This document shows positions 50,498 through 60,086 of a DNA stretch of 64,000 bases, piece by piece. Origin of the DNA: Streptomyces puniciscabiei (GTDB lineage: Bacteria > Actinomycetota > Actinomycetes > Streptomycetales > Streptomycetaceae); assembly GCF_006715785.1 (NCBI RefSeq), contig NZ_VFNX01000006.1:1-64000 (forward strand), given 5' to 3'. Made by a program: the position numbers and the translations under genes. The stretch's first letter is position 1. The number at the start of each line of letters is the position of its first letter. Below the pieces are notes generated by a model. That model was given only the letters and a program-made list of their open reading frames with translations. It was not told where the DNA came from and searched no databases.

Positions 50498-52948
50498 TCA
50501 GCCGTCGGGGACGAGGTCGGCCCACACCTGTTTGCCGCCGCTGACCGGGACCGTCCCCCACGCCGCCGATACCGCCTCCACGAGGAGGATGCCCCGGCCG
50601 CCGGTGGCCTCCCAGCCGATGCTGGTCGGCTTGACGGGGCTGCGCGGGGAGGAGTCGGCGACGGCGAGGCGGAGGCGGTGGTTGACCAGGGAGAGGTCGA
50701 GGCGGATCTGGCCGTCGGTGTGCACGAGGGCGTTGGTGACGAGTTCGGAGACCACCAGCAGAGCCGCGTCCTGGGTCTCCTGCGGGACGCCCCAGGCGCG
50801 CAGGGTGCGCCGGGTGAAGCGGCGGGCGTGCCGCACCGCCTCCGGCAGCCGCCACACCGTCCAGCTCTCCCGCAGCGGGCGTACGGCCATCCCGTCGTAG
50901 CGCATCAGCAGCAGGGCGACGTCGTCGCCCCGGTGCGCGCCGCCGAGCAGCGCGTCGGCGACCAGCCCGAGGTGCTCGGGGTCGGCAGCGGCCAGCTGGG
51001 CGGCGAGCCGGTCCATGCCGACGTCGATGTCGACGTCCGGCGACTCCACCAGGCCGTCGGTGGTCAGCGCGATCACCGTGCCGGGCAGCAGCCGCAGCGG
51101 GGTCATCGGGAAGTCGGCCTGCGCGAGGACGCCGAGCGGGGGTCCGCCCTCCGCCCGGACGATCTCGGTGGTGCCGTCCGGGTGCCGCAGCACGGGCTGG
51201 AGGTGACCGGCGCGCACACACCAGGCGGTGCCCTCCTCCATGTCGACGTCGACGTACGCACAGGTGGCGAACAGGTCGGTCTCCATGTCCAGCAGCAGCC
51301 GGTTGGCGTGCGCGACGACCACGTCGGGCGCGTGTCCCTCGGCGGCGTAGGCGCGCAGCGCGGTGCGCATCTGGCCCATCAGCGTGGCGGCGCCGGCGTT
51401 GTGGCCCTGGACGTCCCCGATGACGAGGGCCACGTGGTTGTCGGCGAGCGGGATCACGTCGTACCAGTCGCCGCCGACCTCCAGTCCGGCGGTGGTGGGC
51501 AGGTACCGGGCGACGGCGACCGCGCCGGGCAGCCGGGGCAGCCGGCGCGGCAGCAGGGTGCGCTGGAGCATGCCGACCAGTTCGTGCTCGGCGTCGAAGG
51601 CGTGGGCGCGCAGCAGGGCCTGCCCGGCGAGGCCCGCGCACGCGGTGAGGAGGGCCCGTTCGTCGGGGCTGAAGTGGTGCGGGCGGTCCCAGCCGATCAG
51701 ACAGGCGCCGGCCATGCGGCCGCCGGCGGGCAGCGGCAGCACCGCGAGGCCTCCCGGGCCGACCTCGGCGAGGGCGGGTTCCAGCGGACTGCCGGCGGGC
51801 CAGATCCGGGAGCGGCCCTCGCGCAGTGCGGCGGCCAGGGTGGGCATGGCGCGCACGGGTGCGTCGGGCCACTCGGTGCGCCATTCGGTGCGCCACACCT
51901 CGGGCCAGGCCTCGGGTTCGGGCGGGTCGAGGACGGTGACGACGAGCCGGTCGTTCTCCAGTTCGGCGAGCGCGAGCCGGTCGGCCTTCAGCGGCCCGCG
52001 CAGGGCGGCGACGACGGCCTTGCCGACGTCCTTGACGGTGGTGGCGGTGGCGAGGGAGGCGGCCAGCCGCTGCACCCGGGCCACGTCGGTGACGTCGGAG
52101 CGCAGGGTGGAGGCGTCGGCGACGGTGCCGACGAGCCGGGCGGAGCGGCCCTCCCCGCCGGGCAGCAGCCGGCCGCGCAGCCGCAGCCACTTGGGCGGGC
52201 CGGAGGGCTGCAGGACGCGGAATTCCAGTTCGCGCTCGCCGATGGACATGTGGTCGGCCTCGACCACGGACATCAGCGCGGGCAGGTCCTCGGGAACGGT
52301 GAGCGCCAGCAGGGTCTCGACCCGGCCGTCGAAGTCGTCCCGGGCGATCCCGAACAGCCGCAGGATGTCGTCGCCGACCTCGACCCGGCCGCTGTCCATG
52401 GCGAGGCTGAAGGCGTCCGGCGCCGGCTCGCCGCCGTCGCCGGGGGGCTCGGGCGCCCGGGGTACGGCGATCGCGCGGGCGACCAGCTCCAGGCAGGCGC
52501 GGTCGTCGGCGCCGAAGCCGCCGGGGTGCTCGCTGACGGCGAGCAGGCAGCCGCTGCCCGCCGGGCCGAGCGGCAGGGCGGCCAGGGAGAAGTCCGGGGA
52601 CGGGGTGCGGCGGGCCTCGGGGCAGCCGGCGAGCTGCTCGGGGGTGAGCCGGACCGGATGTCCGCTGCGGTGGGCCTCGGCGACCGGGGAGCCGCCGGCG
52701 GCCGGATAGCCGTCGCGGAGCCCGTACAGGGTGCGCGGCAGGCCCGCCGACTCGGCGAGGCGCAGCTGGGCCGGGTCGTCGCCGGGGAGGTAGACCCCGG
52801 CGAAGGCGGCCCCGGCGAACACCAGCGCCTGTTCGAGGACCCGGTGGAGCCTGTCGGGCGTGGCGGGCGCCGCGGTGAGCGTGTCCAGGGCGGCTTCGGC
52901 ACGCTCCGTTCTCTTTCTGCTGATCGCAGCGCCCTCGCTCCTCACCAC
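50498..52948 (-). CDS. Multidomain SpoIIE/PP2C phosphatase with sensor domains and C-terminal anti-sigma-like ATPase
   Basis: This ~816-residue cytoplasmic signalling protein has a GAF-like region (about 40-160), a PAS domain (about 180-290, DDILRLFGIARDDFDGRVE) and a second GAF (about 310-450). The PPM/SpoIIE phosphatase follows (about 465-670), with GGDWYDVIPL, IGDVQGHNAGAATLMG, ALTTDGLVE and GDDVALLLMR holding the metal Asp residues. A C-terminal HATPase (about 690-815) shows VSELVTNALVHT and GGRGILLVE. Such proteins switch anti-anti-sigma partners. The start is uncertain: GTG at 52948 or 52945. It is divergent from ramC. Confidence 0.86.
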   Translation of the reverse strand: MVRSEGAAISRKRTERAEAALDTLTAAPATPDRLHRVLEQALVFAGAAFAGVYLPGDDPAQLRLAESAGLPRTLYGLRDGYPAAGGSPVAEAHRSGHPVRLTPEQLAGCPEARRTPSPDFSLAALPLGPAGSGCLLAVSEHPGGFGADDRACLELVARAIAVPRAPEPPGDGGEPAPDAFSLAMDSGRVEVGDDILRLFGIARDDFDGRVETLLALTVPEDLPALMSVVEADHMSIGERELEFRVLQPSGPPKWLRLRGRLLPGGEGRSARLVGTVADASTLRSDVTDVARVQRLAASLATATTVKDVGKAVVAALRGPLKADRLALAELENDRLVVTVLDPPEPEAWPEVWRTEWRTEWPDAPVRAMPTLAAALREGRSRIWPAGSPLEPALAEVGPGGLAVLPLPAGGRMAGACLIGWDRPHHFSPDERALLTACAGLAGQALLRAHAFDAEHELVGMLQRTLLPRRLPRLPGAVAVARYLPTTAGLEVGGDWYDVIPLADNHVALVIGDVQGHNAGAATLMGQMRTALRAYAAEGHAPDVVVAHANRLLLDMETDLFATCAYVDVDMEEGTAWCVRAGHLQPVLRHPDGTTEIVRAEGGPPLGVLAQADFPMTPLRLLPGTVIALTTDGLVESPDVDIDVGMDRLAAQLAAADPEHLGLVADALLGGAHRGDDVALLLMRYDGMAVRPLRESWTVWRLPEAVRHARRFTRRTLRAWGVPQETQDAALLVVSELVTNALVHTDGQIRLDLSLVNHRLRLAVADSSPRSPVKPTSIGWEATGGRGILLVEAVSAAWGTVPVSGGKQVWADLVPDG

Positions 52949-53150
52949 TTCGCCATTACAGCGCGTGTGGGGCTCTGGCGCAGCCCCTGTGAAGGCTCGG
53001 GGTGCGCGGTCGGGCCGTGCGCTCGAAAGCCGCCGAACACATCTTGACGCGTGCGTTCCGCACGGTGACCTCGTGACAGACGTGACTGTCCGCGACCGCC
53101 CGACTGCTGCGAGTGTCGTCTGCGGCCACACGACGAGGGGCGGGAGGCGC

Positions 53151-55763
53151 ATGGACAAGCGGTACGAGGTGTACGCGCTCGCCGACGGGCACTTCTACGA
53201 CACGCCCGACCGGCTCGCGGGGGCGGCCGGCGAGCCGGCGCCGCTGTTCGCGACGGCGCGTCGCGCGGTCCCGGAGGGCTGGCACGCGGCGCGCTCCGGC
53301 GACTGGCTGACGCTGACCCCGGTCGGCGCGGACGGCGCGCCGCTTCCCTCGCCGGCGCAGGGCTGGAAGATCCATTCCTCGGCGACGGCCGCGAACGCGG
53401 AACGGATCGCGGACCTCGTGTGGGACTACTGCGTGCCGCGCCGCATCCCGTTCAAGTTCGTGCCGGGCCCGCACCTGCTGCACCTGCGCAACGCCAAGTA
53501 CGCGGGCCGCGACACCAGCGGCAAGTTCGTCACGGTGTACCCGGCCGACGAGGAGCAGCTGCACCGGACGCTGCGGGAACTGGGCGCGCTGCTGGAGGGT
53601 CTCGAGGGGCCGTACATCCTCACCGACCTGCGCTGGTACGACGGTCCGCTCTACGTCCGCTACGGCGCATTCGCCCGCCGGTACGTCGTCGACGAGCGCG
53701 GCTCGCTGGTCCCGGCGGTGACCGACGGCGCCGGACGTCTCGTCCCGGACCGGCGGGAGCCGTCCTTCCAGGTGCCCGAGTGGGTGAGCCTGCCGGAGTT
53801 CCTGCGGCCGCATCTGGACGCCCGCAACACCACGACGGTCGGCGAGCTGCCGTACCGCATCGAGAAGGCGCTGCACTTCTCCAACGGCGGCGGGGTGTAC
53901 GCCGGCACCGACCTCCGGGACGGACGCCGGGTGGTGCTGAAGGAGGCCCGGCCGCATGCCGGGCTCGCCTCCGACGGGGCGGACGCGGTGGCCCGGCTGG
54001 AGCGGGAGAAGGCGGCGCTGGAGCGGGTCGCCGGGACCGGTGTGGTGCCCGAGGTACGGGACTGGTTCACGCTCGGCGAGCACCGGTTCCTGGTCATGGA
54101 CCACGTGGCGGGCCGCCCGCTCAACTCCTTCTTCGCCGAGCGGCATCCGCTGCTCACGCCCGACCCCGACCCGGCCGCGATCGCCGCCTACACGGAGTGG
54201 GCACTGCGGATCAACGCGGCGGTGGAGCGGGCGGTGGCGGCGGTGCACGCGCGCGGGCTGATCTTCAACGACCTGCATGTCTTCAACATCATGGTGTCCG
54301 AGGACGAACGGTCGGTGTGTCTCATCGACTTCGAGGCCGCCGCGCCCGCCGCTCAGAACGCCCGGCAGACCGTCGCGCACCCCGGCTTCTTCGCCCCGCC
54401 GGACCGCCGTGGCACGGATGTCGACCGCTATGCGCTGGCCTGTCTGCGGCTCGCCCTGTTCCTGCCGGTGACCACGCTGTTCGTGGTGGACCGCGGCAAA
54501 GCGGCGCACCTCGCGCAGGTGATCGCCGAACAGTTCCCGGACGTGCCGCGGGATTTCCTGGACGAGGCGGTCGCGGAGATCACCCGGGACCCGGCGGGCG
54601 GACGGCGCAGCCGGCCGGCGCCGCCGGTGGTGCCCGGCGACTGGCCCTACAGCCGGGACTCGATGGTGAAGGCGATCCTCGCCTCCGCCACCCCGGAACG
54701 CGACGACCGGCTCTTCCCCGGTGACATCGCCCAGTTCACGGACGGTGGCGGCCTCGGGCTCGCGCACGGTGCTGCCGGGGTGCTGTACGCGCTCCAGGCG
54801 TCCGGGGCCGGCCGGTACGACGAGGGCGAGCGCTGGCTGCTGGACCACACCGCCCCGCCGCCACTCGGCACCCCGCTAGGCCTGTACGACGGTCTCGCGG
54901 GCGTGGCCCTCGTCCTCGATCAACTCGGCCACCGGCAGCGGGCGTTGGACCTGATCGACGGCATCCTGCGGGAGAACTGGCACAGCCTCGCCTCCGACCT
55001 GCACGGCGGGCTCGCCGGGCTCGGCCTGGTCCTCGGCCGTCTCGCGGAGACCACCGGTGAACCGGCCCTGCGGCGACACGCCGCCGAGGCCGCCGACATC
55101 CTGCTGCGACGACTCGCCGAACCGGTACCGGACAGTCCGCGCCGGCGCGCCGGACTGCTGCGCGGCGCGAGCGGACCCGCGCTGTTCCTGATCCGGCGGT
55201 ACGAGGAGACCGGCGAGGAGCGTTGCCTGAGCGGGGCGGCCGAGGCGCTCCGCCGCGACCTGGACTGCTGTGTGACCCAGGAGGCGGGCGGCGGCCTGGA
55301 GGTGGACGAGGGCTGGCGGACACTGCCGTATCTCGGCGACGGCAGCGCGGGGATCGGCCTGGTGCTCGACGACTTCCTGGCGCACGCGGACAACGCCGGG
55401 TTCGAACGCGCCCGGGCCGGCATCCGCACCGCCGCGACCTCCCGCTTCTACGCCCAGCCCGGCCTCTTCCAGGGCCGCGCCGGAATGATCCTGCACCTGG
55501 CCCGCTGCACCGCACCGGACGACGGCCACGACCGGCTGGAGCAGCAGATCGCGGGGCTGGGCTGGCTCGCGATGGACTACCAGGGCCAACTGGCCTTCCC
55601 CGGGCACCAGATGATGCGGCTCTCCATGGACCTCGCCACCGGCACGGCGGGCTGCCTGCTCGCGCTCGCCGCGGCCCGCGACGGCGCCGGAACCGCACAC
55701 CTGCCCTTCCTCCCGCCGCCACCGGCGGCCCGCACACGCGGCTCCGCACCGACGGAGCCGTGA
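53151..55763 (+). CDS. ramC: Class III lanthipeptide synthetase (SapB type)
   Basis: This 870-residue LanKC enzyme dehydrates Ser and cyclises with Cys to make SapB-like morphogens. It starts MDKRYEVYALADGHFYDT. An N-terminal lyase-like part (1-200) is followed by a Ser/Thr kinase (about 230-500) with catalytic LKEARP (K near 263), FNDLHVFNIMV (D near 372) and IDFEAA (D near 392). The C-terminal LanC-like cyclase (about 540-870) has GLAHGAAGVLYAL and GLYDGLAGVALVL but no zinc ligands, as expected for class III. GGGAGG precedes the ATG at 53151. First gene of the ram operon; ramS follows after 38 bases. Confidence 0.93.
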   Translation: MDKRYEVYALADGHFYDTPDRLAGAAGEPAPLFATARRAVPEGWHAARSGDWLTLTPVGADGAPLPSPAQGWKIHSSATAANAERIADLVWDYCVPRRIPFKFVPGPHLLHLRNAKYAGRDTSGKFVTVYPADEEQLHRTLRELGALLEGLEGPYILTDLRWYDGPLYVRYGAFARRYVVDERGSLVPAVTDGAGRLVPDRREPSFQVPEWVSLPEFLRPHLDARNTTTVGELPYRIEKALHFSNGGGVYAGTDLRDGRRVVLKEARPHAGLASDGADAVARLEREKAALERVAGTGVVPEVRDWFTLGEHRFLVMDHVAGRPLNSFFAERHPLLTPDPDPAAIAAYTEWALRINAAVERAVAAVHARGLIFNDLHVFNIMVSEDERSVCLIDFEAAAPAAQNARQTVAHPGFFAPPDRRGTDVDRYALACLRLALFLPVTTLFVVDRGKAAHLAQVIAEQFPDVPRDFLDEAVAEITRDPAGGRRSRPAPPVVPGDWPYSRDSMVKAILASATPERDDRLFPGDIAQFTDGGGLGLAHGAAGVLYALQASGAGRYDEGERWLLDHTAPPPLGTPLGLYDGLAGVALVLDQLGHRQRALDLIDGILRENWHSLASDLHGGLAGLGLVLGRLAETTGEPALRRHAAEAADILLRRLAEPVPDSPRRRAGLLRGASGPALFLIRRYEETGEERCLSGAAEALRRDLDCCVTQEAGGGLEVDEGWRTLPYLGDGSAGIGLVLDDFLAHADNAGFERARAGIRTAATSRFYAQPGLFQGRAGMILHLARCTAPDDGHDRLEQQIAGLGWLAMDYQGQLAFPGHQMMRLSMDLATGTAGCLLALAAARDGAGTAHLPFLPPPPAARTRGSAPTEP

Positions 55764-55801
55764 CACAACCCCGTCCCCAATTCAAGGGAAAGGACACCGT
55801 C

Positions 55802-55915
55802 ATGGCACTGCTGGACCTGCAGACCCTCGAGTCCGAGGAGCACACCCACACCGGCGCGAGCACCGCGAGCCTGCTCTCCTGTGTCTCGGCGGCGAGCGTT
55901 CTGCTCTGCCTCTGA
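55802..55915 (+). CDS. ramS: SapB-type lanthipeptide precursor
   Basis: This 37-residue precursor has the class III leader motif LLDLQ at residues 3-7 of MALLDLQTLE, an acidic/His linker (SEEHTHTG), and a core with two SxxSxxxC motifs: S20-S23-C27 and S29-S32-C36. Each can give a labionin or lanthionine ring. A single Leu follows the last Cys. GGAAAGG lies before the ATG. It differs from S. coelicolor RamS and S. griseus AmfS in the core sequence but has the same layout. Followed by a very strong stem-loop. Confidence 0.92.
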   Translation: MALLDLQTLESEEHTHTGASTASLLSCVSAASVLLCL

Positions 55916-55933
55916 CCGGGCCGGTGAGTCCAC

Positions 55934-55977
55934 GGCTCCGGGCGGCCCCTCTCCCGCGGGAGGGGGCGCCCGGAGCC
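55934..55977 (+). terminator. Attenuator-like stem-loop after ramS
   Basis: An 18-base arm beginning GGCTCCGGGCGGCCCC pairs with its complement (17 of 18) around an eight-base loop. It lies 18 bases after ramS and probably lets most transcripts end there, giving much more precursor than transporter, as known for SapB-like operons. The rest of the 406-base gap to 56321 holds short degenerate repeats and no gene. Confidence 0.82.
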
Positions 55978-56321
55978 TCTCCGGCCCCAGGGGGCGGTGC
56001 ACCTCCCGGCGCAGGTGCCCCACAGGAAGCCTCGGCGGCACCGCGAGCCGGGCTCGGTCCCGAGCACCAGGACCGCGGTGAGCAAGCCACCACCCGAAGC
56101 ACGGCCGGCCGCCGCGCGAGCGAGCCGCCGACGCAACCCCCGGCAGCCGTCGCGAACGAGCGGCCGTCCAAGGCCCGGCGCCCGCCGTGCGTGCCAACCA
56201 CCCTCCGAAGTCCGGCAACCGCCGTGAACGAGCCGCCCACCGGGGCCTGCCTGGGGCGGCGGTCGCCCGCCCGGCAGCCCGGTCCCTCCCGTTCCGTCCG
56301 ATCCCAGCGAGGCCGCCGCTC

Positions 56322-58085
56322 ATGAACTCCCGCCCGGACAGCGCCACTTCGGCGGCCGGCCGTGCCCTGTCGCGCGGAGTGCTGCGGCAGGGCGTCGTCC
56401 GCTGTGCCGCGCTGTGTGCCGTGAGCACGACCGCCACCGCGGCGGGCCTGCTGCTGCCCGCCCTGCTCGGCCACACCCTGGACCTGCTGCTGGCCCGCGC
56501 CCCGGCGGCCCGCTGGCTCGGCTGCTGTGCCGCCGTCGTCCTGCTGCTCGCCCTGCTGGACGGCTGCGCGGGCGTGCTCACCGGGACCGCCGACGCGCAC
56601 GCCACCGCATGGCTGCGCCGGCGGCTGACCGGGCATGTCCTGGCGCTCGGCCCGCGCGCGACGGCCCGCTTCGGCGCGGGGGAGCTGGTGGCACGGCTGG
56701 TCGGCAACGCCGCGCAGGCCGGGACCGCGCCGGGCGCACTGGCCGCGCTGCTCGCCGCGCTCGCCGGGCCCGTCGGGGGCGTGGTGGCGCTCGGCCTCAT
56801 CGACCCGTGGCTGGCCGCCGTGTTCCTCGCCGGGGCACCGGTGCTGGCCCTGCTGCTGCGCGCCTTCGCCCGGGACACGTCGGCGTGCGTGGCCGACTAC
56901 CAGGGGGTGCAGGGCCGGATCGCCGGCGCGCTGGCGGAGGCGGTCGGCGGTGTCCGTACGATCCGGGCCGCCGGCGCCGAGGAGCGTGAGACGGCCCGGA
57001 TCCTGGCACCGCTGCCCGAACTGTCCCGCGCCGGGCACCGCATGTGGCGGGTGCAGGGGCGGGCCGCCGCCCGGGCGGTCACCGTGGCGCCGCTGCTGAA
57101 CCTCGGCGTGCTGGCGGTGGCCGGGCTGCTGCTCGCCCGGCACCGGCTGTCGGTGGGTGACGTGCTGGCCGCGTCCCGGTACGCGGTGCTCGCCACCGGC
57201 GTCGGCGCGCTGGTCGGACAGCTGGCCGCGCTCGCCCGGGCCCGCGCGGCGACCGGCCGGCTCGCCGAGGTGCGCGCCGTTCCCGCGCCCGGACACGGCA
57301 CCCGCCGCCTGCCGCCGGGCAACGGGCGGCTGGAGTTGCGGGCGGTGACCGCACGCCGGGGCGGACGAACCGTCCTGGACGGCGTCGGCCTGACCGTCCC
57401 GGGCGGCACGACCCTGGCGGTCGTCGGCCGCTCCGGCGCCGGGAAGTCCCTGTTCGCCGAGGTGGCCGGCCGGCTCGCCGACCCCGACGAGGGGGAGGTG
57501 TTGCTGGACGGCGTTCCGCTGCGCGACCTCGCCCGTCCCGAACTGCGCCGCGCCGTCGCCTACGCCTTCGAGCGCCCGGCCCTGCTCGGCACGACCGTCG
57601 AGGACACGATCGCCTTCGGTCTCACGGCCGCCACCCCGGCCGCCGTCCGCTCCGCCGCCCGGCGCGCCCACGCCGACGACTTCGTACGGCGCCTTCCCGA
57701 CGGCTACGCCACCCGCCTCACCGACGCGCCCCGCTCCGGCGGCGAGTCCCAGCGCCTCGGCCTGGCCCGGGCCTTCGCGCACGGCGGCCGCCTGCTCATC
57801 CTCGACGACGCCCTGTCCAGCCTCGACACCGTCACCGAACACCGCATCGCCCAAACCCTGCTGGCGCCCGACCCCGGCCGCACCCGCCTGCTGATCGCCC
57901 ACCGCGCGTCGACGGCGGCCCGCGCGGACAGGGTCGCCTGGCTGGACGCCGGCCGGGTCAGGGCGGTCGGGACGCACCGGGAGCTGTGGCAGGAGGCGGA
58001 GTACCGGGCGGTGTTCGGGGGTGGCGAGGGGGAGATCCCGGACGAGGAGATCCGGGACGAGGCCGGGACGGAGGCGCGGGGCTGA
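56322..58085 (+). CDS. ramA: ABC transporter half-molecule (permease-ATPase fusion), lanthipeptide export
   Basis: This 587-residue half transporter has six transmembrane helices in the first ~290 residues and a nucleotide-binding domain with Walker A VVGRSGAGKS (about 366-375), signature SGGESQRLGLARA, Walker B RLLILDDALSSLD and switch His in IAHRAST. With ramB it probably exports the modified RamS peptide. The ATG at 56322 is preferred over in-frame upstream starts (from 56187), because the extension is Arg/Pro-rich. It follows the ramS stem-loop and precedes ramB by 162 bases. Confidence 0.88.
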   Translation: MNSRPDSATSAAGRALSRGVLRQGVVRCAALCAVSTTATAAGLLLPALLGHTLDLLLARAPAARWLGCCAAVVLLLALLDGCAGVLTGTADAHATAWLRRRLTGHVLALGPRATARFGAGELVARLVGNAAQAGTAPGALAALLAALAGPVGGVVALGLIDPWLAAVFLAGAPVLALLLRAFARDTSACVADYQGVQGRIAGALAEAVGGVRTIRAAGAEERETARILAPLPELSRAGHRMWRVQGRAAARAVTVAPLLNLGVLAVAGLLLARHRLSVGDVLAASRYAVLATGVGALVGQLAALARARAATGRLAEVRAVPAPGHGTRRLPPGNGRLELRAVTARRGGRTVLDGVGLTVPGGTTLAVVGRSGAGKSLFAEVAGRLADPDEGEVLLDGVPLRDLARPELRRAVAYAFERPALLGTTVEDTIAFGLTAATPAAVRSAARRAHADDFVRRLPDGYATRLTDAPRSGGESQRLGLARAFAHGGRLLILDDALSSLDTVTEHRIAQTLLAPDPGRTRLLIAHRASTAARADRVAWLDAGRVRAVGTHRELWQEAEYRAVFGGGEGEIPDEEIRDEAGTEARG

Positions 58086-58247
58086 TGACGGTGCAGGTGC
58101 CGGGCCGGGCGCGCCGATACCGGGTGGCGGCCGCCCGCGGGGCGGGCCCGACGGCCGTACCGGGTGAGCGAGGCCCCACGCCGGGGCACAGGCGCGGCGC
58201 GGTGCATGCGCATGGCGAGGAGCGGCCGGGAACGGGAGGTGACGGAC

Positions 58248-60086
58248 GTGCGTGACGGGGACCGCGCCCCTGAGGTGGACGGCGACCGGATGCGCGGGCC
58301 GGCCTCCGGGCACCTTGAGCAGGTGCGCGGCCGGGCGTACCGGTTTCTGCGGGTGCGTCGGCGGGTGCTGGTCCGGCTCGGCGCGTGGTCCGTGCTGGAG
58401 GCCGGGCAGACCTTCCTCGTCGGATACGCCCTCGCGCGGGCGCTGGACGCCGGGTTCCTGGCCGGGAACGCCCGGGCCGGCCTGCTCTGGCTGGGGGCCG
58501 CGGGACTCGCCGTCGGTGCCGGGGCGTACGGGACCGGGCGGGTGTACGGCGTGGTCGCGGCGCTGGTCGAGCCGGCCCGGGACCGGCTGGTGACGGCGGT
58601 GGTCGCGCGCGGGGTGCGGGAGGCGGACCCGGGCGCACTGTCCGGGCTCACCCAGCAGGTGGAGCTGGCCCGGGACACCCTCGCCGGTGTGGTGATGGTG
58701 TCGCGTTCGTTCCTGTTCACCGCCGTCGGCGCCCTGATCGGCCTGTTCTCCCTGGCCCCGCTGCTGCTGGCGGTCGTGCTGCCCCCGCTGCTCGCCGGGG
58801 TGGCCCTGTTCGCCGTGACGCTCGGCCCGCTGGCCCGCCGTCAGGAGGCCTTCCTCGCCGCCGACGAGGCGCTGGCCCAGGCGCTGGGCGCGGTCTGCCC
58901 GGGACTGCGGGACGTCACGGCGGCGGGCGCCGAGGACCGGGTCGCCGGCACCGTCGGCGAGCGCACCGACGCGGAACTGCGGGCCGCCCGCGCCCTGGCC
59001 CACTGGAGCGTGGCCCGCGTGGCCGCCCTCACCGTGGGCGGCGAACTCCCCGCGGTGCTGCTCCTGCTCACGGCGCCCTGGCTGCTCGACCACGGCGTCA
59101 CCCCGGGCGCCCTGGTGGGCGCGCTCGCCTATGTCACGCAGTCCTTGCTCCCGGCCCTGAACAACCTCGTCCACGGCCTAGGAACCAGCGGCTCCCGACT
59201 GACGGTGGTTCTCCGCCGGCTCATGGTCCCACGTCCAAGGGGGCGCGGGGCCGAGTTCGTCAGCGGCTCCGCCGCGGGGCGCGACACACCACAACGGACC
59301 GTCACCCGCGGTACCACCGCGCTCCCCCCTTCCTCCTGCGTCCTCTCCCTCACCTCGGTCACCTTCGCCTACGGCCCGGCCGGCGAACCCGTCCTGAACG
59401 ATCTCACCCTCACCCTCCCCACCGGCGCCCACCTGGCCGTCGTAGGCCCCAGCGGAATCGGCAAGTCGACACTCACCGCACTGATCGCAGGTCAGCTGGC
59501 CCCCCAGCGCGGCACCATCCGCGTGCACGAGGCGACCGTCCTCATCCCGCAGGAGGCCTACGTCCACAGCGGCACCCTCGCCGAGAACCTGGCCCTCCAC
59601 CGCTCGGGCCCGGTACCCGCATCCGAACTCCTGGCCGCCGCCGACGCCGTAGGTCTGACCCCCTTGCTGGAAGCCCTGGGCGGGCCCGACGCCCCCGTCG
59701 AACCGGCGGAGCTCTCCGCAGGCGAGCGGCAGCTCATCGCGCTGACCCGGGCCTACCTCTCCCCCGCCCCGCTGGCCCTGCTGGACGAGGCGACCTGCCA
59801 TCTCGACCCGGCGGCCGAGGCGCGCGCGGAGCGGGCCTTCGCGGCGCGCCCGGGCGGCACGCTGATCGTCGTCGCCCACCGGATCAGTTCCGCGCGCCGC
59901 GCCGGCCGGATCCTCGTCATGGACGGCGCGCGCACCACCTGCGGCAGCCACGACGAGCTGCTGCGCGCCTCGGCCCTCTACCGGGACCTGGCCGGCCACT
60001 GGACGACGCCGTCCCTCACACCCAGCCCTCACCCCGGGATATACGAATCGCGTCGATCCGGTTCCGCGCCCCGGTCTTGCGGGTGA
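58248..60086 (+). CDS. ramB: ABC transporter half-molecule (permease-ATPase fusion), lanthipeptide export
   Basis: This ~612-residue half transporter pairs with ramA. The transmembrane part covers about residues 30-300. The nucleotide-binding domain has Walker A VVGPSGIGKST (about 395-405), signature ELSAGERQLIALTRA, Walker B LALLDEATCHLD and switch His in VVAHRISS. The GTG at 58248 has GGGAGG 8 bases before it; an ATG at 58212 is an alternative. Its last 71 bases overlap the 3' end of ramR on the other strand. Confidence 0.87.
   Translation: MRDGDRAPEVDGDRMRGPASGHLEQVRGRAYRFLRVRRRVLVRLGAWSVLEAGQTFLVGYALARALDAGFLAGNARAGLLWLGAAGLAVGAGAYGTGRVYGVVAALVEPARDRLVTAVVARGVREADPGALSGLTQQVELARDTLAGVVMVSRSFLFTAVGALIGLFSLAPLLLAVVLPPLLAGVALFAVTLGPLARRQEAFLAADEALAQALGAVCPGLRDVTAAGAEDRVAGTVGERTDAELRAARALAHWSVARVAALTVGGELPAVLLLLTAPWLLDHGVTPGALVGALAYVTQSLLPALNNLVHGLGTSGSRLTVVLRRLMVPRPRGRGAEFVSGSAAGRDTPQRTVTRGTTALPPSSCVLSLTSVTFAYGPAGEPVLNDLTLTLPTGAHLAVVGPSGIGKSTLTALIAGQLAPQRGTIRVHEATVLIPQEAYVHSGTLAENLALHRSGPVPASELLAAADAVGLTPLLEALGGPDAPVEPAELSAGERQLIALTRAYLSPAPLALLDEATCHLDPAAEARAERAFAARPGGTLIVVAHRISSARRAGRILVMDGARTTCGSHDELLRASALYRDLAGHWTTPSLTPSPHPGIYESRRSGSAPRSCG

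Noticed and set aside
53044..53070. TTGACG hexamer as a ramC -35 box
   Set aside because: No matching -10 element at the right distance was found; ram promoters depend on RamR.
52949..53158. N-terminal extension of the phosphatase at 50498
   Set aside because: Would run antisense through the ramC promoter and start; the sequence is low-complexity and lacks a ribosome site.
55924..56325. 133-residue ORF between ramS and ramA ending in an ATGA overlap with ramA
   Set aside because: Starts inside the ramS stem-loop, is Ala/Pro/Arg-rich with no domain, and the overlap is probably chance in a stop-poor region.
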